NCBI GenBank assembly: GCA_963835375.1
Contig: CAWIGB010000006.1
Coordinates: 62,001-126,000, forward strand
Source: Salinisphaera sp963835375
GTDB taxonomy: Bacteria > Pseudomonadota > Gammaproteobacteria > Nevskiales > Salinisphaeraceae
DNA: 64,000 nucleotides
Direction: 5' to 3'
Numbering within the stretch: position 1 is the stretch's first letter; every line of letters starts with the position of its first letter. The notes below the pieces were generated by a model, which had not been told where the DNA came from, did not search any database, and saw only the letters and a list, made by a program, of their open reading frames with translations. The translations under genes were made by a program, and so were the position numbers. Below, in pieces: positions 44,399 through 53,622 of the stretch.

Positions 44399-47020
44399 AT
44401 GAGCGACACGGCGAACCGCCACGCCCAGCACACGCCGATGATCCGCCAGTATCTGGCGATCAAGGATGAATACCCGCACATGCTGGTGTTCTACCGCATG
44501 GGCGATTTCTACGAGCTGTTCTTCGACGACGCCAAGCGCGCGGCCGAACTGCTCGACATCACGCTCACCGCGCGTGGCGAATCCGGCGGCGTATCGATCC
44601 CCATGGCCGGCGTGCCGTATCACGCGGCCGAATCCTATCTGGCGCGCCTGATCGCGCGCGGCGAATCGGTCGCGATCTGCGAACAGATGGAAGCGCCGGG
44701 GGCGAACAAGGGACCGGTGCGGCGAGAAGTCGTGCGCGTGGTCACACCGGGCACGGTCACCGACGACGCGCTGCTCGATGCGCGCTCGGCCAATCTGATC
44801 GTGGCCATCGCACCGGCCAAGCGTGCGATCGGCATTGCCGCGCTGGAACTGGCGCGGGGCGATCTGGCGGTCACCGAAGTGGCCGACGAAGCGGCGCTGT
44901 CGGCCGAGTTGGCGCGTCTCTCCCCCAGCGAGATCGTGGTCTCGGATCAGTCCACGCTGCAGCTCAGCCTGCCCGACACCGCCCGCACCGAACGCCCGGC
45001 CTGGCTGTTCGATGCCGTCTCGGCCCGCCGCAAGCTGGAGGAATTTTTCGGTGTTGCCCAGCTGGACGGCTTTGGCTGCGGCGACATGCCGCGGGCGATC
45101 GCGGCGGCCGGCGCGCTGATCGACTATGTTGAGGCGACCCAGCATGTCGCCCTCGCCCATATCGCCTCGATGCGAACCTATGCCGTCACCGACACGTTGA
45201 TCCTGGACGGGCCCACGCGGCGCAATCTTGAAATCGAGGCCAGTGCGACCGGCGACACCAAGCACAGCCTGATCGGCCTGCTCGATCGCTGTGCGACCGC
45301 CATGGGCGCCAGGGCGCTGCGGCGCTGGGCGGCCGAGCCGACCCGCAACTTCAATACCCTGGCCCATCGCCATCAGGCGATCGAAACGCTGATGCGCGGC
45401 GCCTACGTGCCGATCGCCGACAAGCTGCGTGCGATGGCCGACGTCGAGCGCATTGCCACTCGGATCGCGCTGGGCACTGCCCGGCCACGCGATCTGTCCG
45501 GCCTGGCCGGTGCGCTTGCCGGGTTGCCCGGTCTGAAGAAGGAACTGGCCGGGCTCGATGCACCGCTGCTGGCCGGCATCGATACCGCGCTCGACCCGGC
45601 CGACGACCTGGCCGGACTGCTGGCCCGCGCCATCGTGGCCTCACCGCCGGTGGTGGTACGCGACGGCGGCGTGATCGCCAACGGCTACGACGACACGCTC
45701 GACGAACTGCGCGAACTCTCGGCCAACGCCGACGGCTATCTGGCCGAGCTGGAATCACGCGAGCGCGAGCGCACAGGCGTGGAGACACTCAAGGTCGGCT
45801 ACAACCGCGTGCACGGCTACTACATCGAAATGGGCCGCACGCATGCCGACAAGGCGCCGATCGACTATCAGCGTCGCCAGACGCTCAAGGCCGTGGAACG
45901 CTATATCACGCCGGAACTGAAATCTTTCGAGGACAAGATCCTGTCGGCCCGCGAACGAGCGCTGGCGCGCGAAAAGCAGCTCTATGCCGAACTGATCGAA
46001 CTGCTGGCGACCCACATGTCGCGGCTGCAGTCGATCGCCGACGGCCTGGCGCGCCTCGACGTGCTGTGCGGCTTGGCACGCTGTGCGATGGATTATCGCT
46101 GGGTCGCCCCGCGGCTGACCGACACCCCCGGCATTCATATCAGTGGCGGCCGGCATCCGGTGGTCGAGCGCTTCTCCGATGCCCCGTTCGTCGCCAACGA
46201 CACCGATCTGGACGACGACACCCGCGTTTTGCTGATCACCGGCCCCAACATGGGCGGTAAATCGACCTATATGCGCCAGACCGCGCTCATCGTGCTGATG
46301 GCGCACATCGGCTCGTTCGTGCCGGCCGACTCCGCCACCATCGGGCCACTCGATCGTATCTTTACGCGTATCGGCGCGGGTGACGATCTATCAGCCGGCC
46401 AGTCGACCTTCATGGTCGAGATGAGCGAGACCGCCCAGATCCTGCATCACGCGACCGAGCAATCGCTGGTACTGCTGGACGAAATTGGCCGCGGCACCTC
46501 CACCTACGATGGCCTGGCGCTGGCGCGCGCGGTGGCCGAACGGCTGGCCACGCACAACCGGGCCTATACCCTGTTCGCGACGCACTACTTCGAACTGACC
46601 CAGATCGCGGCCGACTGGCCGGCCTCGAAGAACGCGCACTTCGAGGTCGCGGACTACGCCGATGCCGGCGGCGAACAGAAACTGGCGTTCCTGCATGCGA
46701 TCCGGCCCGGGCCGGCCTCGCGCAGTTTCGGCCTGCAAGTGGCCGCACTTGCCGGGGTGCCGAAGAAAGTGATCCGACAGGCCGAGAAGCATCTGACCGA
46801 ACTGGAAAGCGCGTCGCGCGAGTCGACCAGCCCGCAGCTCGGGCTGTTCGAAGCGCCCAAACCGGCGCCAGCCGAAGTTGAAGCCGATCCGGTGCACGAG
46901 CGGCTGGAAGAGATCGACTGCGACGATCTCACCCCGCGCGAGGCCCTGGCCAAGCTTTACGAACTGAAAAATCTATTGGCGCGTTCAACAAAGGAGGCTG
47001 ATGGCGCCGGGCGCCGCTGA
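44399..47020 (+). CDS. mutS: DNA mismatch repair protein MutS
   Basis: 873 residues from ATG 44399. The mismatch-binding domain I has HTPMIRQYLAIKDEYPHMLV with the Phe-x-Glu motif in GDFYELFF. The clamp/lever region follows, then the ABC-type ATPase: Walker A GPNMGGKSTYMRQ, signature DDLSAGQSTFMVEM, Walker B LVLLDEIGRGTSTYDG, and the ATHYFELT switch. The C-terminus has the dimerisation HTH (TPREALAKLYELKNLL). The frame is open far upstream (to 43241), but that part is antisense to thpR and pncC. Full length and intact. Confidence 0.97.
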   Translation: MSDTANRHAQHTPMIRQYLAIKDEYPHMLVFYRMGDFYELFFDDAKRAAELLDITLTARGESGGVSIPMAGVPYHAAESYLARLIARGESVAICEQMEAPGANKGPVRREVVRVVTPGTVTDDALLDARSANLIVAIAPAKRAIGIAALELARGDLAVTEVADEAALSAELARLSPSEIVVSDQSTLQLSLPDTARTERPAWLFDAVSARRKLEEFFGVAQLDGFGCGDMPRAIAAAGALIDYVEATQHVALAHIASMRTYAVTDTLILDGPTRRNLEIEASATGDTKHSLIGLLDRCATAMGARALRRWAAEPTRNFNTLAHRHQAIETLMRGAYVPIADKLRAMADVERIATRIALGTARPRDLSGLAGALAGLPGLKKELAGLDAPLLAGIDTALDPADDLAGLLARAIVASPPVVVRDGGVIANGYDDTLDELRELSANADGYLAELESRERERTGVETLKVGYNRVHGYYIEMGRTHADKAPIDYQRRQTLKAVERYITPELKSFEDKILSARERALAREKQLYAELIELLATHMSRLQSIADGLARLDVLCGLARCAMDYRWVAPRLTDTPGIHISGGRHPVVERFSDAPFVANDTDLDDDTRVLLITGPNMGGKSTYMRQTALIVLMAHIGSFVPADSATIGPLDRIFTRIGAGDDLSAGQSTFMVEMSETAQILHHATEQSLVLLDEIGRGTSTYDGLALARAVAERLATHNRAYTLFATHYFELTQIAADWPASKNAHFEVADYADAGGEQKLAFLHAIRPGPASRSFGLQVAALAGVPKKVIRQAEKHLTELESASRESTSPQLGLFEAPKPAPAEVEADPVHERLEEIDCDDLTPREALAKLYELKNLLARSTKEADGAGRR

Positions 47021-47191
47021 AGCCGCAGCCAGCGGCCCATGAGAACCGGTTCGGGCGCCGGGATTACGGCCGCAAGCGCAGGCCACGGGCGCGATGGCCG
47101 ACGCTGCTTCCGCCCCGATCGAATACCCGCTGCCGGCGCGGCGGGCTGCCGCCCCGAGGGCGCCGAGGTGGGCAACCACGCCCGATAAGCC

Positions 47192-47683
47192 TCAGGAGTA
47201 ATCCGCCGCCATGCGGTTGGTGATCTTCAGATCCTTCTGAACGTGGCGGCTGATCGGCCCGGCCACGGATTTTTCGATTTTGCTGCCAAGCAGCGGCACC
47301 GATGCCTTGATGTCGAATTCCATCGTCAGGCGCGAACCCGAGTCCTGTTCCGACAAATGCATCGACGCCTCGATCTGTACCGGCGCTTTCTCGATCTCGA
47401 TGTCGAGACGACCGTGGCCCTGGTCCAGCTGCCAGGCGTCGGTCTGGCGCAGGTACAGATGGTCGCCGATCCGGCTCTTGACGAAGTCGGGAAACTTCAG
47501 ACGGGTCGCATCGAGCGCGTGACGCACGGTGATCAAAAAGCGGCTCTCGCTGCTCTGGGTATCGATCACTTCGGGCTCACCGCCCATCTTTTCGTATTTG
47601 GCACGGTAGTAGGCCTCGTCTCCGAACATGCGCAGAATCACGCTCCGCGAATAATCGAAGTCGAAGGTTTCCTGAAATTTCAT
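47192..47683 (-). CDS. DUF2505-family protein
   Basis: 163 residues. Begins MKFQETFDFDYSRSVILRMFGDEAYYRAKYEKMGG and has the SRLTMEFDIKASVPLLGSKIE and KDLKITNRMAADY segments of DUF2505, a START/SRPBCC-like lipid-binding fold. No signal peptide or TM. Function unknown. It lies downstream of the UbiB-like kinase gene (56 nt) on the same strand, so a lipid or quinone-related role is conceivable but unproven. Confidence 0.78.
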   Translation of the reverse strand: MKFQETFDFDYSRSVILRMFGDEAYYRAKYEKMGGEPEVIDTQSSESRFLITVRHALDATRLKFPDFVKSRIGDHLYLRQTDAWQLDQGHGRLDIEIEKAPVQIEASMHLSEQDSGSRLTMEFDIKASVPLLGSKIEKSVAGPISRHVQKDLKITNRMAADYS

Positions 47684-47738
47684 AGGGGGTCCTTGATTTC
47701 AAAAGTCATCCGGTGCGAAGGCCACATAGGGCCGCTCG

Positions 47739-49142
47739 CTAGGCGTCGGGCCGGATACGGCCGTTTTCCTGATAGAGGTAGGACGCCAGCAGATCGTGGG
47801 CGTTCAACTGGGCGCCGAGCACCGACAACAGCACGAATACGCCGCCGAGCCGCCGATGCAGGAACACGATCTCGCGCGGCGGGATACGGAACCAACGCGA
47901 TATGGCCGCGTCCTGCACGGCCTTCGAGACGCGCCAGAACAGATCCGACTCCCCCCACTTGTAGCGCCCGTCCGGCGTCGAGAGTTCGGCCGGTGGTTCG
48001 GCGCGGAACGGCTCGATGATGAGCAGGCCGACGTTGGCGAAATCGTCGAATACGCGTTGCGGCGAGTCGCGCCGCAGCAGGTTGATGCCAATGGCGCCAT
48101 CGATGAGTTTCTGCTCGTCGCCCTCGAAGGCGCCGGCCACCGTGTCGTAGTAGGCGCCGAGGAAGCGCGGCGCGAATTCGCGTGTGGCGCCGAAATCGAT
48201 CAGCACGAACTGATCGTTGCCGTCCTCGTTGATCCGGACCTTGTAGTTGCCGAAATGCGGATCGGTCTGGACGATACCCCAATTGAAGAATTCAAGCAGA
48301 AACAGCTCCAGCGCCGACTCGCTCAGACGGTTGCGCCGCTCCTGCGGCAGATTCTTCACCCGCTCGCTCTGCACATGGTCGGCCGCCTCGAACGAGGTCA
48401 CCAGTACGGTCTCGGTCGAGTATTCCGGAAACACTTCCGGCACCACGTAGCGATCGTCGTGCGCCAGCCGCTGGCCGAACTCGCGGGTCATGCGCAATTC
48501 GCGATCGTAATCCACCTCGCGGTAGATCATCTCGCGCACTTCCTCCATCACCGAGTGCAGTTCCATGCCCTTGGGCACGAGCCGGGCCAGGCGCACGATG
48601 TTGGTCAGCGTACGGATGTCGGAATCGATGGCATCGGCCAGGCGCGGGTACTGCACCTTGATGCACAGCTCGCGCCCGTCGGCTTTGCGCCAGGCCCGGT
48701 GCACCTGGCCGAGTGATGCGGCGGCGAGCGGTTCCGGATCGATGTCGAGCTCTTCGAGCCGCTTGCGCCCGAGCCGCTCCACCACCACCGGCTCCAGATC
48801 CCCCCAGGCTACCGGCGGGCTGTCGTCCTGCAGGCTGCGCAGCACTTCGATCGCCTCGGGCGGCATGAAGTACTGGCCGTAGACCGAGAGCATCTGGCCG
48901 ACCTTCATCACGCTGCCCTTGAGCTGGCCGAGCTCGTCAGCCAGGAACTGCGCCTGCTTGACGTAGAACTCGCGATTGCGGGCCTCGCGATCGGCCTTGT
49001 TGCGGAACAGATTGCCGACCGTGTGCGTGGCAAACGACGCGCCGGCCATCATGCCCATGCGCGCCATCGCCGCATTGCGGTCGAACGACCCGGTCTTGAG
49101 CTTGAGCGGCTTGCGCTTGCCACCTTCGGATTTCTTCGCCAT
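47739..49142 (-). CDS. AarF/ABC1/UbiB-family atypical kinase
   Basis: 467 residues. ADCK/UbiB family: KxGQ motif in GSVMKVGQMLSVYGQYFMPPE, AASLGQVHRA (Ala-rich loop), invariant Lys in CIKVQYP, QTDPHFGNY (catalytic Asp) and VLIDFGATREF (metal-binding DFG). These proteins support ubiquinone biosynthesis or lipid homeostasis rather than protein phosphorylation. There is no C-terminal pair of TM helices like E. coli UbiB, so it is a cytosolic or peripheral paralogue. It precedes the DUF2505 gene. Confidence 0.87.
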   Translation of the reverse strand: MAKKSEGGKRKPLKLKTGSFDRNAAMARMGMMAGASFATHTVGNLFRNKADREARNREFYVKQAQFLADELGQLKGSVMKVGQMLSVYGQYFMPPEAIEVLRSLQDDSPPVAWGDLEPVVVERLGRKRLEELDIDPEPLAAASLGQVHRAWRKADGRELCIKVQYPRLADAIDSDIRTLTNIVRLARLVPKGMELHSVMEEVREMIYREVDYDRELRMTREFGQRLAHDDRYVVPEVFPEYSTETVLVTSFEAADHVQSERVKNLPQERRNRLSESALELFLLEFFNWGIVQTDPHFGNYKVRINEDGNDQFVLIDFGATREFAPRFLGAYYDTVAGAFEGDEQKLIDGAIGINLLRRDSPQRVFDDFANVGLLIIEPFRAEPPAELSTPDGRYKWGESDLFWRVSKAVQDAAISRWFRIPPREIVFLHRRLGGVFVLLSVLGAQLNAHDLLASYLYQENGRIRPDA

Positions 49143-49257
49143 AGGGATCGGAGCCCGTGGACACTAGCTTGGCCGTGTAGCGCCAGAGTCTAGCAGTTTG
49201 GCCGCGCACGACCATCCGCCCTATCCCGGGGTGCCCGATTCGCCCGGTGCCAGAACG

Positions 49258-49285
49258 AAAAAGGCCCGGCGAGCTGCCGGGCCTT
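49258..49285 (-). terminator. Intrinsic terminator after tRNA-Met
   Basis: AAGGCCCGGC-GAGCT-GCCGGGCCTT (10-bp stem) at 49261-49285. On the minus strand it is followed by a T-run (plus-strand A 49258-49262). It lies 82 nt downstream of the tRNA-Met 3' end. Confidence 0.85.
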
Positions 49286-49366
49286 AGCAGGGTCGATATC
49301 GGCAGGGATATCGCCAACCGCCGATCGGCGGATGCGGCGCGCGCTGAAACGGACGCCGCCTAGATT

Positions 49367-49442
49367 TGGTGGCCATGGCTGGATTTGAACCAGCGACACC
49401 AGCATTATGAATGCTGTGCTCTAACCCCTGAGCTACATGGCC
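49367..49442 (-). tRNA. tRNA-Met(CAT), elongator type
   Basis: 76 nt with encoded CCA. The acceptor GGCCATG pairs with CATGGCC, A1-type mismatch (the initiator hallmark) is absent, and the anticodon loop TTCATAA gives CAT. TPsiC arm GGTTCAAATCC. A lysidine-modified tRNA-Ile(CAT) is less likely, judging from the elongator-Met-like D-arm. Confidence 0.92.
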
Positions 49443-49514
49443 TTGAAGGCGCGAGATTATGTTCGGCCCGACCGGTTCCGTCAAGACGAAACCGGGGAAA
49501 AAAGCCGAATGGCG

Positions 49515-50606
49515 TCACACGTTGAAGCGGAAATGCACCACATCGCCTTCGGCCACGCGGTACTCCTTGCCCTCGAGCCGCTGCTTGCCGGCTTCCTTGG
49601 CACCCTTCTCGCCGCCGAGATCGACGTATTCGTCGTAGCCGATCACCTCGGCACGGATGAAACCGCGCTCGAAGTCGGTATGGATCACGCCGGCCGCCTG
49701 TGGCGCGGTTGAGCCGGCGCGCACGGTCCAGGCCCGGACTTCCTTCGGACCGGCCGTGAAGAACGTCTGCAGCCCGAGCAGGGCATAACCGGCACGGATC
49801 ACCCGGTTCAGGCCGGGCTCGTTCTGGCCCAGCTCGGCCAGGAACTCAAGCTTGTCGTCGCCGTCGAGCTGTGCGATCTCGCCTTCCAGTGCCGCGCACA
49901 CCGGCACCACCAGCGCGTTCTGGGCTTCGGCGTGCGCGCGCACCCGGTCGAGCAACGGATTGTTCTCGAAACCGTCTTCATCGACATTGGCCACGAACAA
50001 CGCCGGCTTGGCCGTGATCAGATGCAGCTCGCGTAGCGCGGCCCGATCGTCTTCGGACAGTTCCAGCGCGCGCACCGGCGCGCCAGTATCGAGATGATCG
50101 CGCACGCGGGCATAGACGTCCGCCTGGCGCTTGGCGTTCTTGTCGCCCGACTTGGCCGCCTTGGCCACTCGATCCAGCGCTCGGGTGACCGTGGCCAGAT
50201 CGGCCAGCGCGAGTTCCGTATCGATGGTCTCGACGTCCGCGATCGGGTCCACGCGACCGGAGACATGCATGACGTCATCGTTCTCGAAACAACGCACGAC
50301 ATGCAGGATGGCGTCGGTCTCGCGGATGTTGGCCAGAAACTGGTTGCCCAGGCCCTCGCCGGTCGACGCCCCGGCCACGAGCCCGGCGATATCGACGAAC
50401 TCGATGGTCGTCGGCAGCACCTTCTCGGGCGACACGATACCCGCCAGCTTGTCCAGCCGCGGGTCGGGCACGGTGACCACCCCCACGTTGGGATCGATGG
50501 TGCAGAACGGATAGTTCTCGGCCGGGATTTCGGCCGCGGTCAGGGCGTTGAACAGCGTCGATTTGCCGACGTTGGGCAGGCCGACGATGCCGATCTGAAG
50601 CGCCAT
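49515..50606 (-). CDS. ychF: Redox-regulated ATPase/GTPase YchF
   Basis: 363 residues. P-loop GLPNVGKSTLFNAL, NYPFCTIDPNVGVV (switch I), DIAGLV (G3) and ANVDEDG (divergent G4, preferring ATP). C-terminal TGS domain TFFTAGPKEVRAWTV, FIRAEVI. The OBG-family protein YchF binds ribosomes and regulates translation and the oxidative response. First position downstream of pth on the same strand, the conserved pth-ychF pair. Confidence 0.95.
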   Translation of the reverse strand: MALQIGIVGLPNVGKSTLFNALTAAEIPAENYPFCTIDPNVGVVTVPDPRLDKLAGIVSPEKVLPTTIEFVDIAGLVAGASTGEGLGNQFLANIRETDAILHVVRCFENDDVMHVSGRVDPIADVETIDTELALADLATVTRALDRVAKAAKSGDKNAKRQADVYARVRDHLDTGAPVRALELSEDDRAALRELHLITAKPALFVANVDEDGFENNPLLDRVRAHAEAQNALVVPVCAALEGEIAQLDGDDKLEFLAELGQNEPGLNRVIRAGYALLGLQTFFTAGPKEVRAWTVRAGSTAPQAAGVIHTDFERGFIRAEVIGYDEYVDLGGEKGAKEAGKQRLEGKEYRVAEGDVVHFRFNV

Positions 50607-50651
50607 GGAAAATACCTCGTGAGCGCCCGCGCGGTCGCGGACGGAATCGAA

Positions 50652-51233
50652 TCAGGGCTTGCGGGAATTAAGCTGCTGGGCGCCGCGATTCCAGCCGGAC
50701 TCGAGAATCGTCTCGACTGCATCCACGCTCGCCTCGATAGCGGCGTCGATCGCGATCTGCTCGTCGGGCGATGGTTTGCCCAGCACGTGCGAGAGCACGC
50801 GTGAGGCATGACCGGGATGGCCAATGCCGATGCGTAAACGCCGATAACCGGCTCCGATCACACGATGCGTATCCCGCAAGCCGTTGTGCCCGCCGTGGCC
50901 GCCGCCATCCTTGAGCCGGGCCACGCCCGGCGGCAGGTCGAGCTCGTCATGCACGATCAGCACTTCGCCGGCTCGATCTTGTGAAATGCCAGCAAGCGGC
51001 TGGATCGCCTGGCCACTGGCATTCATGAAGGTCATCGGCTTGAGCAGCCAGAGCGTCTCGCCCGCGCGCTTGGCGCGTGCGAGATCGCCCTTGAACTTCT
51101 TCTCCGGGGAGAATGCAAGCCCCCAGCGCTCCGCCAACCGATCCGCCAGCCAGAAACCGGCATTGTGCCGGTCGCGGGCATGGTCGGCGCCGGGATTGCC
51201 CAGTGCCACGAGCGCGCGGATGCGTTCACTCAT
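50652..51233 (-). CDS. pth: Peptidyl-tRNA hydrolase
   Basis: 193 residues. Recycles peptidyl-tRNA by cleaving the ester bond. LVALGNPGADHARDRHNAGF (catalytic His and Asn), KPMTFMNASGQA, VHDELDLPPG (catalytic Asp) and GGHGGHNGLRD all present. It follows rplY by 37 nt and precedes ychF by 45 nt, the usual gammaproteobacterial order. Confidence 0.95.
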   Translation of the reverse strand: MSERIRALVALGNPGADHARDRHNAGFWLADRLAERWGLAFSPEKKFKGDLARAKRAGETLWLLKPMTFMNASGQAIQPLAGISQDRAGEVLIVHDELDLPPGVARLKDGGGHGGHNGLRDTHRVIGAGYRRLRIGIGHPGHASRVLSHVLGKPSPDEQIAIDAAIEASVDAVETILESGWNRGAQQLNSRKP

Positions 51234-51270
51234 CGGTCATGCGATGTGCTGAGCAACCGCGGTACAACAA

Positions 51271-51996
51271 TCAGTTGTTGTCCGCGTCGCCCTCTTCCTT
51301 GCCTTCCTCCTCGGCCGCTTCGGCGCCTTCGCCTTCCTCGGCCTCCTCGGCCGCCGCTTCGGCTTCGGCTTCCGCCTCGGCCTCTTCCTCGGCTTCGAGT
51401 TCCACCGCCGCGCGCGGCACCTGGACCGAGACAACCGTCAGATCGTTCTGCTCTTCCTCGTCGCCCATCAGCTCCACGATCTGGACGCCGTTCGGCAGCA
51501 CCAGTTCCGACAGATGCACGGCATCATGAAGATGCAGGTTGCGGCAATCGACCTCGAGGTACTCCGGCAGGTCACGCGGCAGACATTCGATCTCGATGTC
51601 GTTCATGTTGTGCTGGATGACGCCGTCTTCGTCCTGCACGCCCGGGCACTCTTCCTCGCCCACGAAATGCAGTGGCACACTCATGCGCAGCGCTTCGCCA
51701 GCGACGATACGCAGGAAGTCGGCATGCTCGACGAACGGCTTGGCCGGGTGGCGCTGCAGATCGCGCAGCACGACTTCTTCAGCCTGCCCGCCATCGACGT
51801 TGATCTTGATGATGTGCGAGAAGAACGCCTCGTTGTCCAGGTGATGAACCAAGTCGTTGTGATTGAACGACAGCATCACCGGATCGCCGTTGCCGCCATA
51901 GATGATGGCCGGCACGCGACCGGTCTTGCGCAGGCGCCTGTTCTCGGCCCGGCCGGTGGCATTGCGTTTTTCCGCGTTGAGCTCGAAAGCTTCCAT
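51271..51996 (-). CDS. rplY: 50S ribosomal protein L25 (CTC type)
   Basis: 241 residues. The N-terminal L25 domain binds 5S rRNA (AEKRNATGRAENRRLRKTGRVPAIIYGG). The C-terminal CTC extension has MSVPLHFVGEEECPGVQ and LPEYLEVDC. The tail of about 45 residues is almost entirely Glu/Ala, an acidic low-complexity end that fits a halophile-leaning proteome (inference). It follows prs and precedes pth. Confidence 0.94.
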   Translation of the reverse strand: MEAFELNAEKRNATGRAENRRLRKTGRVPAIIYGGNGDPVMLSFNHNDLVHHLDNEAFFSHIIKINVDGGQAEEVVLRDLQRHPAKPFVEHADFLRIVAGEALRMSVPLHFVGEEECPGVQDEDGVIQHNMNDIEIECLPRDLPEYLEVDCRNLHLHDAVHLSELVLPNGVQIVELMGDEEEQNDLTVVSVQVPRAAVELEAEEEAEAEAEAEAAAEEAEEGEGAEAAEEEGKEEGDADNN

Positions 51997-52187
51997 ATCG
52001 ATTCGCTCCAGCTAGCTTGTCTGGCCGCTGGCGTTGGGTTGCGGCCGGTTACAGTCGATGGTCGAACGGCGGAAGGATGGTTCCGCCGGCATTAAAAGAC
52101 CGCGTAGTATACGCGCTTCATCGCCGATTGCACGAGGCTCGCGGCAAAATTTTCGGTGCGGCGGGCACTCGCCGCCCCAAGTGGCGC

Positions 52188-53147
52188 CTAATCGACGTAC
52201 AGCGTCGACACCGACTCCTCAGCGGACACGCGTCGGATAGTCTCGGCCAGCAACGGCGCGATATGCAGCTGCCGGATCTTGGGACAGGCCGAGGCTTCTT
52301 CCGACAAGGGAATCGTATCGGTGACCACCAGCTCGTCGAGGCGGGAATTGCGGATGTTCTCCACCGCCTTGCCCGACAGCACCGGGTGCGTCACGTAGGC
52401 CCGCACCTTGGTCGCGCCCTGATCCTTCAGCGCATTGGCGGCCTGGCACAGCGTGCCGGCGGTATCCACCAGATCGTCGACCATGATGCAGCTCTTGCCG
52501 GCCACGTCGCCGATGATGTTCATGATCTTGGCTTCGTTGGCCTTGGGCCGGCGCTTGTCGATGATCGCCAGATCCGCTTCATCGAGGCGTTTGGCCAGCG
52601 CCCGCGCGCGAACCACGCCGCCCACATCGGGCGATACCACGATGAGGTTATCGCTGCGTTCCTTCTGGCGCCAGATATCGCCCAGCAGCACCGGCGAGGC
52701 GTAAACGTTGTCCACCGGCATGTCAAAAAAGCCCTGAATCTGATCAGCGTGCAGATCGACCGTCAGTACGCGGTCGGTGCCGACCGCGCTAAGCAGACTG
52801 GCCGCCACCTTGGCCGAAATCGGCACGCGCGCGCTGCGCGGGCGGCGATCCTGGCGGGCATAACCGAAATACGGCATGACCGCGGTGATGCGCCCGGCCG
52901 ATGCCCGATGCAGGGCATCGATCATCATCAGCAACTCCATGAGCGTGTCGTTGGTCGGCTGGCAGGTCGATTGCACCACGAACACATCGCGGCCGCGGAC
53001 ATTCTCCTCGATCTCGACCTGACACTCGCCGTCCGAGAATCGCCCAACGCTGGCTTTGCCCATCGGCAGCCTGAGATAGCCGGCCACATCGCGCGCCAAC
53101 GCCGGGTTGGCGTTGCCGGTGAAGACCATCAATCGGGAGTCCGCCAT
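52188..53147 (-). CDS. prs: Ribose-phosphate pyrophosphokinase
   Basis: 319 residues. Makes PRPP for nucleotide, His and Trp synthesis. MVFTGNANPALARDVAGYL, KASVGRFSDGE, VVQSTCQPTNDTLMELL, YFGYARQDR (flexible loop), KRRPKANEAKI and the PRPP motif MVDDLVDTAGTL are all intact. First of the prs-rplY-pth-ychF minus-strand run. Confidence 0.96.
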   Translation of the reverse strand: MADSRLMVFTGNANPALARDVAGYLRLPMGKASVGRFSDGECQVEIEENVRGRDVFVVQSTCQPTNDTLMELLMMIDALHRASAGRITAVMPYFGYARQDRRPRSARVPISAKVAASLLSAVGTDRVLTVDLHADQIQGFFDMPVDNVYASPVLLGDIWRQKERSDNLIVVSPDVGGVVRARALAKRLDEADLAIIDKRRPKANEAKIMNIIGDVAGKSCIMVDDLVDTAGTLCQAANALKDQGATKVRAYVTHPVLSGKAVENIRNSRLDELVVTDTIPLSEEASACPKIRQLHIAPLLAETIRRVSAEESVSTLYVD

Positions 53148-53451
53148 GGATTACCGCCGTTTATGTCGAGAATGTCCGGGCCGCATCCGGCGGCGCGCTG
53201 GTGAGGGTCGCCGGCCTCGCGCGAGGTGGCCGGGGCTCGACGCGGGCCGTTTTCCCCTGGGCGCGCGCCGGATACTCTAATGTCAGCCTATTGACGCCCG
53301 GGGCGGCAGGATCATTCGGATGCCTTCGCATCCTCACCCTACGGGCGCGTGTCGCTTCGCTCGACGATTCGAGCGCGCTGACTTCGAACCTTGCAGGATG
53401 CTGATCCGCCGCCCAGGCTTTCTTCCGTGTCCGCTTGTGCGGACGTCTTAT
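53148..53451. other. Leader region between prs and tRNA-Gln
   Basis: About 300 bp without a gene. It contains a hairpin CGCTCGA-CGAT-TCGAGCG (about 53356-53373), a hairpin GTCCGC-TTGT-GCGGAC (about 53428-53443) just beyond the tRNA 3' end, and a 13-bp copy (53300-53312) of the tRNA-Gln 3' segment found at 53457-53469. Confidence 0.5.
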
Positions 53452-53526
53452 TGGCTGGGGCGGCAGGATTCGAACCTGCGGTACACGGGATCAAAACCCG
53501 ATGCCTTACCGCTTGGCTACGCCCCA
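53452..53526 (-). tRNA. tRNA-Gln(TTG)
   Basis: 75 nt with encoded CCA, starting with the unusual but Gln-typical T1: TGGGGCG pairs with CGCCCCA. The anticodon loop TTTTGAT gives TTG. TPsiC arm GGTTCGAATCC. Located upstream of prs, the same position as in pseudomonads. Confidence 0.96.
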
Positions 53527-53622
53527 TGAAACAGCCGGGGTAACCTGAAACCAGTCACCGATCACTTAACAGGCGCGTATTCTCTTGACTCGATCCGAGC
53601 CTGTCAATTGAACGCGGTCGGC

